Of a stretch of 64,000 nt of DNA, positions 54,336 to 62,373 are shown piece by piece. The stretch covers positions 124,001 through 188,000 of the forward strand of contig JAFKLS010000018.1 of the NCBI GenBank assembly GCA_017304675.1. Direction: 5' to 3'. The translations under genes and the position numbers were made by a program. The stretch's first letter is position 1. Every line of letters starts with the position of its first letter. The stretch comes from Sphingobacteriia bacterium (lineage in GTDB: Bacteria > Bacteroidota > Bacteroidia > Chitinophagales > Chitinophagaceae). Below the pieces are notes generated by a model, which was not told the DNA's origin, searched no databases, and saw nothing but the letters and a program-made list of their open reading frames with translations.

Positions 54336-55472
54336 TTATTTTGTATTGAATGGAGCGCCATTCCTTAATTCTTCGCTGGCCTTCTTTATCAGTATATCCC
54401 CTTTTTTCAGGTTACCGAATATTTCTACCCTGCCATCGCTCTGGCTACCGGTTTTAACATCAATCCATTCTAACTTATTATCAGAAACCCTGATAACAAA
54501 AACCTTTTCCTGTGAATTAACAATGGCCGATTTTGGAACGATAAAAACACTGTCTTTTCCTATCAATGGTATTTGTACATCGGCTGCCATTCGTGGCAAT
54601 AGCTTTTTATCGGGATTCAGCACATCCATTTCAATTCTCTGGGAACGAAGCTTTGTATCTAAAGCCCCTGCAAACCTTTTGGTTAATGCACTAAATTTTA
54701 AACTGGGGTATGCATTCACCGTAAAAAGAACAGAATCGTTTTCATGTAAATAACTGGTATATGCTTCCGGCACAGCAACTGCAAGTCTAAGTTTTTTTTG
54801 TTCCTGCAAAACGAACATGGGAAATTCTGACCCTTTGCCAGAAGGGCCAACATAAGCACCCGGGTTTGCATTTCTTACACTGATCACTCCGTTAAAAGGT
54901 GCTCTTATTTCTAAATAATCTCTTGTATTCATTACTTGATTATAAGATGCTTTGGCTGCTTCTAATTGAGAATAGTCTGAATTTTTTTTGGCAAGTGCCA
55001 GGTCAAGTTCATTCGGTGCAATGGTTCCGGGGGTTTTACTTGTTTCTAACAATCTTTCATAATTGGCTTTACTGGCCAGGAACACTGCTTCCTGTGATTT
55101 AAGCCTGGAAGCTGCAGCCGATAGTTGCGAATTTAATTCAGGCGCTTCCATAACAGCCAATAACTGACCGGCAGCCACTTCAGAGCCCACATCAACATAT
55201 ATCTTTTTTACAAAACTGTTTTCTTTGGCATAAATATCCACCTGCTGAAAAGCAATCAGTTCACCCGGTACCTGCAAGGTTGCAGATAAAATACCTTTTT
55301 GTGCAACAAATGTTTCAGGCACCGGTACAGTTATAGCCTGTTTTGTTTCTGTTTTGTGTTGTGTTTCTCCGGTAGAAAAATGGCAGCTATATACACTACC
55401 TAACAATACCATACCGGCAATAGTGTAAATTGTTTTGCGGCCTGTCATCATAAGTTGTTTTGTATGAATCAT
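54336..55472 (-). CDS. Periplasmic adaptor (membrane fusion) lipoprotein of the second RND pump
   Basis: About 378 residues from the ATG at 55472, which lies after the pump stop; the frame opens to 55619 inside that gene. Lipoprotein-type signal (MVLLGSVYSC). HlyD/AcrA adaptor parts are clear: VDIYAKENSFVKKIYVDVGSEVAAGQLLAVMEAPEL, a coiled-coil hairpin of ~80 residues, and YLEIRAPFNGVISVRNANPGAYVG. It connects pump 55498-58776 with the TolC protein at 58799. Confidence 0.9.
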   Translation of the reverse strand: MIHTKQLMMTGRKTIYTIAGMVLLGSVYSCHFSTGETQHKTETKQAITVPVPETFVAQKGILSATLQVPGELIAFQQVDIYAKENSFVKKIYVDVGSEVAAGQLLAVMEAPELNSQLSAAASRLKSQEAVFLASKANYERLLETSKTPGTIAPNELDLALAKKNSDYSQLEAAKASYNQVMNTRDYLEIRAPFNGVISVRNANPGAYVGPSGKGSEFPMFVLQEQKKLRLAVAVPEAYTSYLHENDSVLFTVNAYPSLKFSALTKRFAGALDTKLRSQRIEMDVLNPDKKLLPRMAADVQIPLIGKDSVFIVPKSAIVNSQEKVFVIRVSDNKLEWIDVKTGSQSDGRVEIFGNLKKGDILIKKASEELRNGAPFNTK

Positions 55473-55497
55473 AATATCATTCTTTATAAAAATCAGG

Positions 55498-58400
55498 TTA
55501 ATGGGTTTGCTGGTGCAGCCCGGGTATATAATGTTTGCTGTCTTTATCTTCCGGATCGAGTGATACAGAAAGAATAGAAGTTTTAGCCTGTAGCCAGGAG
55601 AACACCATAGGTAACACAAAAAGGGTTGCCATGGTTGAAGCGATCAATCCGCCAATAACAGCCCTTCCTAAAGGAGAAGCCTGATCGCCTCCTTCTCCTA
55701 AGCCTGCAGCCATAGGTATCATACCTGCCACCATTGCAACTGTGGTCATCAATATAGGTCTTAAACGCAGAGCCGCCGCTTCTTTGGCCGATTCCAGAGC
55801 ATTGTTGTTATGCAGCCTTAAATGTTCTGCATTGGTAATTAACAATACCGAGTTAGCAATAGATACACCTACCGACATAATAATACCCATATAAGACTGC
55901 AGGTTTAAAGTAGATCCTGTAAACAGTAACATGAGCAAAGAACCCAACACTACTGCCGGTATGGTAGTTAATATAACCAACGAAACTTTGAACGATTGAA
56001 AGTTGGCAGCCAGCATTAAAAAGATAACTACTATAGCAACTATTAATCCGGATTGCAGACTGTTTAATGTATCTGTTAACACTTCACTCAATCCCTTCAA
56101 TTCAACATTTAGTCCTCTTGGTAGCGTACCTAAAGAAGTAATGGCAGACTGTACATCTTTTGCTGCTTCGCCCAGGTCTGTTTTGTTAAGGTTGGCCGTA
56201 ACTGATAATATGGGCAATGCGCCTATATTATCGTTCTCGCCATATGTAGTATCTTTCTGAATAGTTGAAACATCTCCCAATACAGGCCTTTGCGTATTAC
56301 TTAATACCGGTATTTCTCCAATACTGTTAATGCTCGACATTTTGTTTTCTGGAACTTCTACCTGTACACTGTATGCAAGATTCGTTTTCTCGTCTACCCA
56401 TACATTTTTTTCTGTATATCTTGAAGAAGAAGTGGAAGCGATTAATGAACGCGAAATATCGTTAACATCAACACCAAGTTGTGCAGCTCTTGTTCTATCG
56501 ATATTGATATTGATGGAAGGATATTTAACCGGTTGGCCCAACTGAACATCCCGCAGGTACTTTATTTGTTTCAGTTTTTCTATTAACTTATTGGCATACT
56601 CTTCATTTTGTTTTTTATTTCTTCCAGATACACGCACTTCTACCTGTGTGGGAGATCCCTGGCTTAAAATCTTATCGGTTAACTGAATGGGTTCAAAGGA
56701 AAGTTTGATATCCGGTTGTACCTGCAGCATCTTTTCTCTTATTTTTTCTTTCAGATCATCAATGTCTTCCTTATAATTTTCTGACAGTTGTACCTGCAGT
56801 ACGGCTTCCTGTGGCCCACTCATAAAAAGATAAATGGGGCTTGTAGAGAATTGGCCGGGGTGTTGCCCAACAAATGCAGAAGACACTTTCACATTTTCTT
56901 TGCCCACAATATCATTCAGTACATCTAATGTTTTTAACAATACCGCTTCAGTACGTTCTATACGTGTTCCGTCGGGAGCACGAAGTCTTAGCTGAAACTG
57001 GCCGGAATTTACTTTGGGCAATACATCCCTTCCTATTGTATTTAACAGAAAAACAGCGCCGGCAATGGCCAGTATTAAATAAGCAAGCACAATGGGTTTC
57101 CGGTAAGGAGATATTCGCTCCAGAAAACGGATAAACCTTGTTCTGAATTTTTCAAACCTTGTTGCACTTTCGCCGGTGCGTTCTAACAATATCTTTTTTT
57201 GGTCCCAGGTATCGTCTTCAGATGCTGCAGGTAAGTGTGCTGCTGCAAACTCTTCTTCTTCCGTAAGCTTTCCTGTTGCATCGGATGATGGTTTGTGTTG
57301 ATGTCCTTTCATTAACCAATTGGCCATTATAGGCACAAAAGTTTGCGCAAGGAAATAAGAAGTAATCATGGAAAAGGCAATAGCCAGTGCCAGCGGAAAG
57401 AACAATGCCCCCGGAATGCCTTTCATGGTTAAGGCCGGCGCAAAAACAGCAAGGATACAAAAAAGAATAAGCAGTTTGGGAAACGCTATTTCTTTACAGG
57501 CATCCCATATTGCCAATGCCTTAGGCTTACCCATTGCAAAATGCTGGTGTATATTTTCAATGGTTACTGTTGATTCATCTACCAATATACCAATAGCCAG
57601 CGAAAGGCCGCTAAGCGTCATGATATTGATGGTTTGATTGAATAAATAAAGAAACAGTACACCGGAAATAATGGAAGTGGGTATGGTAAGTATCACAATC
57701 AATGCGCCTCTTGCATCGCCAAGAAAGAGCAACACCATCAGTCCTGTAAGAATAGCACCGATAGCGCCTTCACTCATTAAACTTTTAACCGCATTGATCA
57801 CGTATACACTCTGATCGAATTCATAAGACAACTTTACATCTTCCGGTAAAAGGCTCTGAAAGCGGGGGATTGCTTTTTTAAGATTCTGCACCACTTCCCA
57901 TGTAGATGCATCGGCCGATTTGGTGATGGGCAGGTATACAGAGCGTTTACCATTTACCAACGCATAGCTGGTTGTAATATCTGCTCCATCTTCTACCGTT
58001 GCTATATCACGTAAATAAACATTGTCTACACCGCCTTTAAACACGGGAATGCTCTCAAAATCTTTAATTGTTTTTATGGTAGTATTGGAGGGCGTTATGT
58101 AATTATAATCTCCAATTCTTACATTACCGGAAGGAGATGTTTGATTGTTGATTCTGATGGCGTTTACAACCTGGTCTGGTGTTAAGTTATGAGCCCTGAT
58201 TAATGCGGGGTCTACTTTTATAACTACTGTTCTAACATTACCACCAAAAGGCGCCGGAGAAATTAAACCGGGAATAGAAGTAAAGGATGAACGTACATAT
58301 ACATTGGCCAGGTCAACCAATTCGTTGTTTGATCTTGTAGCGCTGGTAAACACCAATTGCCCCACCGGTAAAGTTGATGCATCGAAACGGATAATGAAAG

Positions 58401-58776
58401 GTGGTTGCGAGCCAGGCGGAAAAATAGCCTGGGCCCTATTACATAATGCACTTACTTCAGAAGCAGCCTGCGCCATATTGGTTCCTTCGTAAAAGCTAAG
58501 CTTCATTAATGTTAAGCCCTGAATATTTTTTGTTTCAATACTTTTTACACCGGAAACATATAATAGAAGGTTTACATATTGCTTTCCGAAAAAAGCTTCC
58601 ATCTGGTTGGGGGAGTACCCGCCAAAAGGGTGTGATATGTAAATAACCGGCAAGTTCAGATTAGGGAAAATGTCTACTTTAATATTTTTAACAGCATTAA
58701 TTCCAAAAAAGAATAATCCTGCCACCAGCACTAAAACTGTTATCGGTTTTCTTAAAGCTAACCTTATCAACTTCAT
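55498..58776 (-). CDS. RND-family inner-membrane efflux pump (second system)
   Basis: 1092 residues with AcrB-like layout: helix 1 (KPITVLVLVAGLFFFGINAVK), two porter domains, SLAIGILVDESTVTIENIHQHF as the proton-relay helix region (Asp near 408), and helices 8-12 in the last 250 residues (GIIMSVGVSIANSVLLITNAEH, PMAAGLGEGGDQASPLGRAVIGGL). A ~65-residue insertion near residues 500-560 is charged (HQHKPSSDATGKLTEEEEFAAAH). No regulator is linked. Substrate unknown. Confidence 0.93.
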   Translation of the reverse strand: MKLIRLALRKPITVLVLVAGLFFFGINAVKNIKVDIFPNLNLPVIYISHPFGGYSPNQMEAFFGKQYVNLLLYVSGVKSIETKNIQGLTLMKLSFYEGTNMAQAASEVSALCNRAQAIFPPGSQPPFIIRFDASTLPVGQLVFTSATRSNNELVDLANVYVRSSFTSIPGLISPAPFGGNVRTVVIKVDPALIRAHNLTPDQVVNAIRINNQTSPSGNVRIGDYNYITPSNTTIKTIKDFESIPVFKGGVDNVYLRDIATVEDGADITTSYALVNGKRSVYLPITKSADASTWEVVQNLKKAIPRFQSLLPEDVKLSYEFDQSVYVINAVKSLMSEGAIGAILTGLMVLLFLGDARGALIVILTIPTSIISGVLFLYLFNQTINIMTLSGLSLAIGILVDESTVTIENIHQHFAMGKPKALAIWDACKEIAFPKLLILFCILAVFAPALTMKGIPGALFFPLALAIAFSMITSYFLAQTFVPIMANWLMKGHQHKPSSDATGKLTEEEEFAAAHLPAASEDDTWDQKKILLERTGESATRFEKFRTRFIRFLERISPYRKPIVLAYLILAIAGAVFLLNTIGRDVLPKVNSGQFQLRLRAPDGTRIERTEAVLLKTLDVLNDIVGKENVKVSSAFVGQHPGQFSTSPIYLFMSGPQEAVLQVQLSENYKEDIDDLKEKIREKMLQVQPDIKLSFEPIQLTDKILSQGSPTQVEVRVSGRNKKQNEEYANKLIEKLKQIKYLRDVQLGQPVKYPSININIDRTRAAQLGVDVNDISRSLIASTSSSRYTEKNVWVDEKTNLAYSVQVEVPENKMSSINSIGEIPVLSNTQRPVLGDVSTIQKDTTYGENDNIGALPILSVTANLNKTDLGEAAKDVQSAITSLGTLPRGLNVELKGLSEVLTDTLNSLQSGLIVAIVVIFLMLAANFQSFKVSLVILTTIPAVVLGSLLMLLFTGSTLNLQSYMGIIMSVGVSIANSVLLITNAEHLRLHNNNALESAKEAAALRLRPILMTTVAMVAGMIPMAAGLGEGGDQASPLGRAVIGGLIASTMATLFVLPMVFSWLQAKTSILSVSLDPEDKDSKHYIPGLHQQTH

Positions 58777-58798
58777 AACTAAACTTTATTAATTGGGT

Positions 58799-60232
58799 TT
58801 ATTTCACTTGCTTTCTGAATAAATCTATATCGCCGGATGCAGCCGCTTTCAATAGTAAAGCCTGCCACACATTAATATATGCTATACATTTATCCGTTTC
58901 TGCTTTATTCAATGCATAAAGGGCCAGTTGCACCTCTACAATATTGGTAAGGCCGTTTTTAAACAGTACCGTTTTTTGCATAAAAGCATCTGCACTGGCT
59001 TTGTATTGTAAAGGCACTTCTTTCACACTTTCCAAACTATTCTGTATACGACTATCGGCAAGTAATAACTGATCTTTCAATTGAGTGGATATCAAATCAT
59101 ATTCGTTTCTATATGCTTCCGTAACAAATCTTTGTGCTTTTACCTGTTGCTTTATTTTGTAAGGGCTGGCTATATTCCATGCAACAGCAACGCCGGCCAC
59201 ATAATTATTCAACACAGGTTTAATACCATCAAAATAGTTTTTTGAATATGGATAATTATTGGCAGCATTATAGTTAGCACCAAAGCCAGAGCCCCTGGTT
59301 TGATAGATGCCGAAAAGGTTTAAGCCTGGCAGAATACTCTTCTTAAGATAATCTGCGGCAACAACACTTTCGTCAATCCGTGCCTGGTAAAACTTTACCT
59401 GTGGATTTTGTTCTACAGAGTAAGTGGTATTATACTCAGCAGGTATTTTTTCGAAAAAAGTGGAGTCGAGTGTGAATTGACCAGGCACCATATTGAGCAA
59501 TTGCGCTAACTGATTGCTGAATTGATCTGTTATATTTTTTGCATCTATTAAAGAAAGTTTTGCTTTGGAAACCTCTGCATTGGCAATAGAAGAATCAACG
59601 CCTGCATTTAAGCCCGTTTTAGTTCTTGCCAGGATAACTTGTTGTACAGCAATTGCTCTTTGAAGATTTGCATCGGCATTCTGTACAAATTTTTGTGCTG
59701 CTAATAGATTAAGGTAAGCCCCTGCAATTTTTACCTGTTGCACAAAGATTTCCTGTTGCAGGCTGGCTGAATCTTTTTTCACTGCAGCCCCTGCCAGTTG
59801 AATGCGTGACCTGGTGCGACCGAAGGTGAAAAATTCCCAATTGGTATTAATAAGATACAAAGCGCCAAAAGCAGCATCCCAGTTTTGCGAAGTATTAACA
59901 GGCCCTGAAGAAGCTACCCCCAAACCCCCAAAACCCAATAAAGGGCCAAACTGTCCGTTAACTGTTCCATAATCTTGTTGAATGGAAGCAATAAGATTAG
60001 GCAGGTATTGGTTTTTTACATCTTGCACAAGCAATGTTGAAGCATTTAAATAACTACGCTTTGCCTGAATGCCCTGATAATTATTGATGCCTGTTTCCAT
60101 TGCCTGAGAGAGTGTTAAAGATTTCTGACCAAATGAAAAAAAAGTGCCTGCAAGCAAACCAAATAATAAGATTGTTCTATTCAATTCCCTCCTACCAATA
60201 AAATACTCAGGTTTATTTTTTGTGAACCACAT
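58799..60232 (-). CDS. TolC-family outer-membrane efflux protein (second system)
   Basis: About 477 residues from Met at 60232; an earlier in-frame Met at 60268 is possible. A hydrophobic signal follows a basic stretch (RRELNRTILLFGLLAGTFFSF). Then come the paired helical-hairpin repeats of TolC (SLQQEIFVQQVKIAGAYLNLLAAQKFVQNADANLQRAIAVQQ-type). It is the first gene of the three-gene export operon TolC-pump-adaptor, with a 22-base gap to the pump. Confidence 0.9.
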   Translation of the reverse strand: MWFTKNKPEYFIGRRELNRTILLFGLLAGTFFSFGQKSLTLSQAMETGINNYQGIQAKRSYLNASTLLVQDVKNQYLPNLIASIQQDYGTVNGQFGPLLGFGGLGVASSGPVNTSQNWDAAFGALYLINTNWEFFTFGRTRSRIQLAGAAVKKDSASLQQEIFVQQVKIAGAYLNLLAAQKFVQNADANLQRAIAVQQVILARTKTGLNAGVDSSIANAEVSKAKLSLIDAKNITDQFSNQLAQLLNMVPGQFTLDSTFFEKIPAEYNTTYSVEQNPQVKFYQARIDESVVAADYLKKSILPGLNLFGIYQTRGSGFGANYNAANNYPYSKNYFDGIKPVLNNYVAGVAVAWNIASPYKIKQQVKAQRFVTEAYRNEYDLISTQLKDQLLLADSRIQNSLESVKEVPLQYKASADAFMQKTVLFKNGLTNIVEVQLALYALNKAETDKCIAYINVWQALLLKAAASGDIDLFRKQVK

Positions 60233-60268
60233 ACTCAAATGATTTAAAAATCTTGATTTATCTAACAA

Positions 60269-60650
60269 AAAAATTCAGCAGAATTACTGAAAATTACAGA
60301 GTGCTGTTTTATTATTATTGTTATTTGCGAAAAATCAATTTCAAGCCGGTTAACGCATTCGCTGCAATTCAACACTACAAAAGCACGGCAGTTTGAAACA
60401 GCAAGATTCAATCAATAAACTACAAAAATCAAATAATGTAGGTATATAGAGTATAATTAAAGCTCTTTTTAATACAGAAGCAGGGTTTGTTTGCGCCTTA
60501 TGCCATGTATTCAATTGCATTGAATGCTTTATTTTAGCATTCTTAAAAAGCAAGCTTTGCATCAATTTACTGTTAAATCCACTGGTAATATTTTATTTAA
60601 CTGCGGCCGATTGTAATTTGGTATCATCTTTCATTATTTAAAACAACCAT
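60269..60650. other. Intergenic region, no gene seen
   Basis: 380 AT-rich bases between divergent operons (TolC on the minus strand, VOC protein on the plus strand). No convincing ORF, terminator or repeat was found; it should carry both promoters. Confidence 0.6.
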
Positions 60651-61046
60651 ATGCAAAAAATCAGTTCAGAAACCAATGCACTCAATTGGTTTGAAATTCC
60701 TGCAGCAGATATATATCGTGCAAAAAAATTTTATGAAGCCATCCTGGATATTCAATTGGAAGAGCCAACAGAAATGATGGGAATGCACATGAGTTTCTTT
60801 CCTTATAACCCCATGAGCGGTAAAGTATCGGGCGGATTGGTACAAGGGCCTATGCACTCGCCTTCTATGGACGGATCTGTAATTTATCTGAATGCTAATC
60901 CTGCCATACAAGAAGTAATAGACAGGGTAGAAAATGCCGGTGGCAAAATATTAATGCCCAAAACACTTATTAATGAAGAAATAGGTTACATGGCATTTAT
61001 TGCAGATACAGAAGGCAACAGAATAGCTTTACATGCAGGCAATTAA
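60651..61046 (+). CDS. VOC-superfamily (glyoxalase/bleomycin-resistance-like) protein
   Basis: 131 residues of one VOC module pair: NWFEIPAADIYRAKKFYEAILDIQL at the N-terminus, MHMSFFPYNPM in the middle, and a second half YLNANPAIQEVIDRVENAGGKILMPKT ... GYMAFIADTEGNRIALHA. The metal-ligand positions (Glu, His) are only partly visible. Function unknown; likely an enzyme or binding protein for a small molecule. Confidence 0.88.
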   Translation: MQKISSETNALNWFEIPAADIYRAKKFYEAILDIQLEEPTEMMGMHMSFFPYNPMSGKVSGGLVQGPMHSPSMDGSVIYLNANPAIQEVIDRVENAGGKILMPKTLINEEIGYMAFIADTEGNRIALHAGN

Positions 61047-61106
61047 GTATTAAGTTATGCTTTAATTTACAAAAGTTTTACGCATTCATTATACATGCCA
61101 AAACAA

Positions 61107-61151
61107 ACCGGCAGCTACGAAACAAATCTGTTCAGGCTGCCGGTATTTTTT
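61107..61151 (+). terminator. Terminator of the VOC gene
   Basis: ACCGGCAGC (61107-61115) pairs with GCTGCCGGT (61136-61144) and is followed by ATTTTTT. The 20-base loop is long. It lies 60 bases after the VOC stop and before the convergent DUF3857-type gene. Confidence 0.65.
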
Positions 61152-61177
61152 AAGATATGTGCGGTGCTTATATTACA

Positions 61178-61951
61178 TTACTTCTTCTTCAACAATAATT
61201 TTGTTGATACAAATTGATTAGCAGTATCTATAACAGCAGTTAGCTCATCCCATTTTGCTGCTTTTTCATTGGGGTTAGAATATTCTTTGTAAACATCAAC
61301 TATTACTGTATTGTTTTCTATTGTAGCCTTAGCCGTAAATACGCCGGTATTGTTGTGCAGTGCGAAGTTAAGTTTATCTATACCTTCAGCAGTAAAGCCT
61401 TCAGGTATTGTAAATTTAATCGTGTTTTGGTAGCTTCTTGCACAAGGCATGTATACATCTACAGTTCTCTCTTTTTGATGGGCAGTTAATTTAAGTTGTG
61501 TTCCTATTAATTTTCCAATATCAATAATAAAATTGTTCCCCGCTTTTTTTACGAGCCCGTTAAGATCAAATTCTGAAGCATAAATGAATGCAGGTTTATC
61601 ATGAAACCGGCCGGATTGCACTATTTGATTATTCTTTACATTTTCCGGCTTACTATCAAATTTGGATTGAATCTCTTCCTCAAAAAACCTGAGCTGTTCT
61701 TTTCTTGCTTTTGCAAAAGCATTTGTATACTCTTCTGCTAATTGTTTGCTCTTCCTGGATCCGTCTTGCAGATCTTTCAGGAATGTTTTCCTGTATCCTA
61801 AATTTTCTCTCTCTGCATTCAGTTCATCTTCATCAAATACATCGCCTAGGTTATAGGAAAATTTAGAACAAGCTACAATGTATTTTGACATAGGTTTTTT
61901 CTTACAAAGAATAGCATCAAGATTATGCAGGAAGAAGTTGTTTTTAGACAT
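61178..61951 (-). pseudogene. C-terminal fragment of a DUF3857/transglutaminase-type protein
   Basis: 257 codons. The central and C-terminal part (AFIYASEFDLNGLVKKAGNNFIIDIGKLIGTQLKL, NTIKFTIPEGFTAEGIDKLNFAL, ENNTVIVDVYKEYSNPNEKAAKW, VSTKLLLKKK) matches the C-terminal region of Bacteroidetes DUF3857-DUF3858 proteins. Complete members are about 600-700 residues with a signal peptide and a transglutaminase-like core; neither is present. Therefore it looks like the remaining 3' part of a larger gene. The ORF has an ATG and stays open, so a translated short version cannot be excluded. Confidence 0.55.
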
Positions 61952-62242
61952 ATAATAATTTCTTCTGTTGCTTACTTCTATTTCTTTTGCGTCTCTGTCT
62001 ACCGCGAATTGTATTCACAGCATAAAAGCAGTAACTGATAATAGCTGTTGAGCACTAATCACATACATACAAAGTAGTATACAACAATATCGCTATAACT
62101 AATAATGGCATGTTAAACAATAATCATTAAAAAAAAATCTATTAGGTATACCTGTTTAATTGTGTAGCGTGCAAAGAAGATGTTAAGAAAAGGAGCTTAA
62201 TAAAAAAGGCTGAAATATTTGTTATAAATATCTCAGCCTGAG

Positions 62243-62316
62243 TAGCGAGGAGCAGACTTGAACTGCCGACCTTCGGGTTATGAATCCGATGCTCTAACCA
62301 GCTGAGCTACCTCGCC
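62243..62316 (-). tRNA. tRNA-Met (anticodon CAT)
   Basis: A 74-nt cloverleaf on the minus strand: acceptor GGCGAGG/CCTCGCT with one G-T pair, D arm GCTC...GAGC, anticodon loop TTCATAA, T arm GGCAG-TTCAAGT-CTGCT, discriminator A. CCA is not encoded. The anticodon stem has one A-C mismatch next to the loop. Elongator versus Ile2 identity (lysidine-modified CAT) cannot be fixed by eye. Confidence 0.93.
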
Positions 62317-62373
62317 AAAAAATCTTTTTCGATTTCGGGTTGCAAATATAGGGATAGAATCGGTTCTGAAAAC

